Of a stretch of 64,000 bases of DNA, positions 63,139 through 64,000 are shown in pieces. Origin of the DNA: Planctomycetota bacterium (lineage in GTDB: Bacteria > Planctomycetota > Planctomycetia > Pirellulales > PNKZ01); assembly GCA_018242585.1 (NCBI GenBank), contig JAFEBQ010000026.1, positions 17,527 to 81,526 of the forward strand, written 5' to 3'. How positions within the stretch are numbered: the first letter of the stretch is position 1; each line of letters begins with the position of its first letter. Below the pieces are notes generated by a model, which worked only from the letters and a program-made list of their open reading frames with translations, was not told the origin of the DNA and made no database searches. Made by a program: the position numbers and the translations under genes.

Positions 63139-64000
63139 TGCAACCTGTTTCCCGCCGGATGGTCTTGCGTGGCGTCGGCTCGACGCTGGCCTTGCCGTGG
63201 CTCGACGCCATGTTGCCGCGCTCGTTCGGCAAAGATTCCGCGCCGGCCAACTCACCGCTGCGGATGGCGTTCTTGATGGTCCCCAACGGCGCGCACATGC
63301 CCGAGTGGACCCCAGTGGCCGAAGGTGCCAGTTTCGACCTGCCGCCGATTTTGCAGCCCCTGCAAAACGTCCGCGGCGACATCAGCGTGCTGAGCGGTCT
63401 GACCCAGGCCCAGGCGTTCGCGCTCGGCGACGGCGGCGGCGATCACGCCCGCAGCGCGGCGGCGTTCTTGACCGGCATTCACCCGCGTAAGACGCACGGC
63501 GCGAACATCCATTGCGGCGTGTCGGTCGATCAACTGGCGGCGAACGCCATTGGACGCCAGACGCGACTAGCCTCGCTCGAACTAGGGTGTGAGCCGGGGC
63601 TGACCTCGGGCAACTGCGACTCGGGCTACAGTTGCGCCTATCAATCGAACATCTCCTGGCGCAACGCCACCACCCCCTGCGCCAAGGAAGTCAACCCGCG
63701 GCTAGTCTTCGAGCGACTGTTCTCAAGCGGCAGCCCGCAAGCCAAGCACGAAAGCCGCGAGAAGCGACTGCTGTACCGGCAGAGCATTCTGGATCTGGTC
63801 AATGATGACGCGCAACGGCTGCGCGGCAAGCTGGGCGGAACCGACCAACAGAAGCTCGACGAGTACCTAACTGGCGTGCGCGAGCTGGAGCTGCGCCTGC
63901 AACTGGTCGAATCGAAAGACGTCAAGCCACCCGCCGACTTCAAGCAGCCCGCCGGCGTGCCGGGCGAGTATCGCGAGCATCTGCGGCTGATGTGCGATCT
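63135..64000 (+). CDS. DUF1552 protein (3'-truncated by the window edge)
   Basis: The frame starts at ATG 63135, overlapping the DUF1592 stop, with a second ATG at 63138, and stays open to base 64000. The first 288 residues begin with a Tat-like signal, SRRMVLRGVGSTLALPWLDAM, then PLRMAFLMVPNGAHMPEW, HARSAAAFLTGIHPRKTHGANIHCGVSVDQ, SLELGCEPG and SYQSNISWRN-like SCAYQSNISWRN, all characteristic of DUF1552. DUF1592 and DUF1552 are almost always paired in planctomycetes. The function is not established; export is likely. Confidence 0.93.
   Translation, partial: MMQPVSRRMVLRGVGSTLALPWLDAMLPRSFGKDSAPANSPLRMAFLMVPNGAHMPEWTPVAEGASFDLPPILQPLQNVRGDISVLSGLTQAQAFALGDGGGDHARSAAAFLTGIHPRKTHGANIHCGVSVDQLAANAIGRQTRLASLELGCEPGLTSGNCDSGYSCAYQSNISWRNATTPCAKEVNPRLVFERLFSSGSPQAKHESREKRLLYRQSILDLVNDDAQRLRGKLGGTDQQKLDEYLTGVRELELRLQLVESKDVKPPADFKQPAGVPGEYREHLRLMCD

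Overview
The window is a stretch of high-G+C bacterial chromosome that looks planctomycetal, most likely close to Pirellulales. The main reasons are the DUF1592/DUF1552 gene pair at the right end (Planctomycete-type cytochrome domains), the Gldg/ABC-2 plus DUF4340 cassette, a YdjY-domain protein, small Cys/His-rich exported proteins, a duplicated groEL, and a Tad pilus locus with long Flp pilins. No rRNA, insertion sequence, CRISPR array or replication origin was seen. There is one tRNA (Met, CAT).

Layout, left to right. 1-5.5 kb: a chaperone block, groEL1 (cut by the window edge), groES, groEL2, dnaJ, grpE, all on +. 5.8-8.8 kb: tRNA-Met followed by a visibly more A+T-rich patch with a YhdJ-like adenine methyltransferase and an overlapping putative restriction endonuclease, flanked by small orphan ORFs; it resembles a small island next to a tRNA. 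8.8-14.2 kb: a DUF2156 protein, an RRM RNA-binding protein with a strong terminator, a B12-binding radical SAM enzyme and an FAD oxidoreductase. 14.2-22.8 kb (-): one tightly packed Tad operon, cpaB-tadE-tadG-cpaE-cpaF-tadB-tadC-DUF192. 23.1-26.5 kb (-): four Flp pilin paralogues in two pairs, interleaved with two Cys/His-rich exported proteins that share a promoter-like element.

26.8-34.3 kb: rmlB and rmlA, then yggS, a 601-residue unknown, a YdjY-domain protein, a HemQ-type heme protein and a small unknown. 34.4-39.3 kb (-): the prkA-yeaH-spoVR stress trio. 40-46.5 kb: a response regulator, a ceramidase-like secreted hydrolase, a flavin reductase-like protein, a benzoylformate decarboxylase-like ThDP enzyme and a nucleoside-type MFS permease. 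46.7-50.2 kb: a full-length pyruvate carboxylase. 50.2-57.3 kb: an N-formylglutamate amidohydrolase-like protein, a DUF971 protein, and a three-gene ABC cassette (ATPase, permease-Gldg fusion, DUF4340). 58-60.4 kb (-): scpB with an extreme acidic tail and a membrane-anchored unknown. 60.8-64 kb: the DUF1592 and DUF1552 genes, the latter running off the end.

How genes fit together: the left block supplies the GroE and DnaJ/GrpE chaperone machinery. The Tad operon and pilin cluster together encode most of a Flp pilus, but no secretin and no prepilin peptidase lie in the window, so the machine must be completed from elsewhere. Intergenic spaces are unusually rich in palindromes and short dispersed repeats. 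One repeat family supplies the stop codons of three different genes. All functional calls come from reading motifs by eye; no database search was run.
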